Shown piece after piece: positions 62,403-64,000 of a stretch of DNA of 64,000 bases (position 1 is its first letter; every line of letters begins with the position of its first letter). The notes beneath the pieces were generated by a model. It worked only from the letters and a program-made list of their open reading frames with translations. It was not told where the DNA came from and searched no databases. The position numbers and the translations under genes are program-made. This DNA comes from Straminergon stramineum. Lineage: Eukaryota; Streptophyta; Bryopsida; Hypnales; Calliergonaceae. The stretch covers positions 35,576,547 to 35,640,546 of the forward strand of contig OY987263.1 of the NCBI GenBank assembly GCA_963920665.1. The letters are read 5' to 3'.

Positions 62403-63334
62403 TTAACCCCTAAACACCCAAACTGCGTTTTTTGGCAACACAGCAATTCTGGGCAGCTCACTACAAATGGAGTTTTTCTTTGTTTTCTTCGAAATTTTCA
62501 CACAACATGTGCCCGAGGAGTATCTTCAAGGCCCAACAATTTTCATAACTTTTGACTTCATGGTTAAAAAGTTATTGCATGATATTTAATTTTCATTGTT
62601 CTGTAGGCAGCCCAAAAATTTCTTTAAAAAAAACACTTTTTTAAGAAATAATAATCTGAAATTGGTTTTTTAGATTTATATATACATGGAAAACTTTGAA
62701 TCATCCCATTTTGATTTATGAGATGAAAGTTATGAGGCGTTTTAGTTTGTAGGCAATTTTGGATTCTCTACTCTAAAATAAACTTTGAAGTCTTTCATTT
62801 CACTCAATTTTTAATATTTTTTGAAAAAAAAAATCATAGGGTGTGTATTGTTTATTAAAACATTACAACCATTGGAATTGGAATTTTTCAATTCCATAAC
62901 AAAATTCTTCACAATTTAGTATTTCAAATCATTATCTACTTCTTTGTACTTACTTTTTTTTCCTACATGTTGTACAATTTCAAATGATTTGAATTTTTTT
63001 CAAGCATGTAGCCAACTTGCCTTGAAGAATGAATCCAAAGAGTAACCACCATTTTGGAATTTTTTTCATACAAATGTGGCCTTGTGAAGTGCAGCTGCCC
63101 ATTTTTTCACAGGGCCAAAAAAGGATTTTTGCTAATTCAAATGCTAATATCTTACAATCTACACAGTGAAAAATCCTGAAATTTTTTCCACATCTTCTTA
63201 AATAAGCTTAATACAAGATCTTATGGTTACATGTGTCCAAAAATGTTTTTTTCTTAAAATTTGGTACTTGTTCTAGAAATGACAGTTTTGGAGCATTTTT
63301 GGTGAAAACATAGTTGAAAACATTTAGGAGTTAA
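62403..63334 (+). mobile_element. TTAA-flanked TIR element, long subfamily reference copy, 932 bp
   Basis: Bounded by TTAA at 62403-62406 and 63331-63334. The left end continues CCCCTAAACACCCAAACTGC and the right end is ACATTTAGGAG. The interior has no ORF and is shared with 28848-29698, the inverted 50379-51466 and the decayed 20598-21190 and 5375-5570. Best-preserved copy in the window. TTAA flanks with CCC ends recall piggyBac-type target choice, but that class assignment is not established. Confidence 0.85.
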
Positions 63335-64000
63335 GTGGTCCGAAATGGGTTGCCTCCCCTAAACAAAACATAGAATCAATTTTTGCAAAAGAGGTTTTGA
63401 TTCATAAAAAGCAAAGGATCCAGTGTCTTGAAGTCACAGAATGTTATGAAGCCTTGTGTAACCTTATTTTCAAAAAATTAACGTTTATTTGCAATTTATT
63501 TATTTATTATAAAATAAAGTCTAAATTCTAAGTAATGTTTTGTTCAAATTCAGCATTTTCATTCCAATTTTCTTCATATTTTTAAGATGTAAAATTCACA
63601 GTACTCCATATTTAAATACTATTGTACTACAAATGAGCTCAGATGCACTGTGTGAATAAGTTACATCAAGTTCCATGAACTTTCTGAAATTCATTGTGTG
63701 AAATGACCAATTGTTGGATCCCATCACAAAATTTGCACCTGGTGTCAATTGCATGTAATATTATGCAAGAAACCGAAAAAAAATGTTACTGAAAAATGCT
63801 CGCATGGGTCTTTCCTCTGGTCTGTGTACTGTTCTTATTTCAATGGGAATCATGCATTTGTTCAAAAACAAAAACAACTTGGAATGAACTCTGGGTTAAA
63901 TTTTTTTTATAAATGTTACTTCGTACTTTAATCTCACTTCGTACTTTAATCTCACTTCTCCTACTGATGTCATTTAGTACACGGCAACATTTTTAAATTT
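63335..64000. other. AT-rich intergenic DNA at the window end
   Basis: No gene recognised. An exact 18-bp tandem duplication (ACTTCGTACTTTAATCTC twice) lies at 63918-63953. Confidence 0.5.

Noticed and set aside
1..64000. tRNA, rRNA, CRISPR or organelle-derived segments
   Set aside because: No cloverleaf with a GGTTCGA-type B box in context, no rRNA-like blocks, no evenly spaced identical repeats with unique spacers apart from the 124-bp tandem array, which has no spacers.

Overview
The window looks like nuclear DNA of a land plant with a large, repeat-rich genome. It holds three protein-coding loci in 64 kb, with GT-AG introns of mostly 70-600 bp, separated by long AT-rich stretches full of small terminal-inverted-repeat (TIR) elements. 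The two host genes have plant-type architectures: an NYN nuclease with two LOTUS/OST-HTH domains, and a CRIB-RhoGAP regulator of ROP GTPases. I recognised no LTR retrotransposon, tRNA, rRNA or CRISPR array. Low gene density and dominance of TIR elements would suit a lycophyte, fern or bryophyte, but the lineage cannot be fixed from this sequence alone.

Layout. (1) 62-2998, minus strand: NYN-LOTUS-LOTUS gene in five exons, with a GC-richer upstream region to about 4480. (2) 4.5-29.7 kb: AT-rich DNA without a convincing gene, carrying CACTA-ended elements, a Stowaway-like MITE, a 0.3 kb TIR family and several members of a TTAA-flanked family. (3) 29.8-45.1 kb: two divergent, multi-exon, transposon-like genes. 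The leftward one encodes a ParB/sulfiredoxin-like DGNHR domain followed by a lysine-rich region and a DNA-methyltransferase-like domain with motif order IV then I. The rightward one encodes a Mutator-like transposase with a WRKY/GCM-like zinc-binding region and a C-terminal SWIM finger. Each carries two in-frame stop codons but no visible frameshift and intact splice junctions. The introns hold a 124-bp higher-order tandem repeat and five palindromes centred on GGATCC-like cores. (4) 45-57 kb: a dense field of TIR elements, including nested and abutting ones. (5) 57102-59446, minus strand: CRIB-RhoGAP gene in five exons. (6) 59.4-64 kb: its 5' region, then another TTAA-flanked element.

The most notable object is the 29.8-45.1 kb pair. 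It may be a large DNA transposon encoding its own transposase and a methyltransferase-like accessory protein, perhaps for marking or protecting its own DNA. The arrangement, the domain content and the stops are read from sequence; the idea that the two genes form one mobile unit is inference, because no outer terminal inverted repeats were found.
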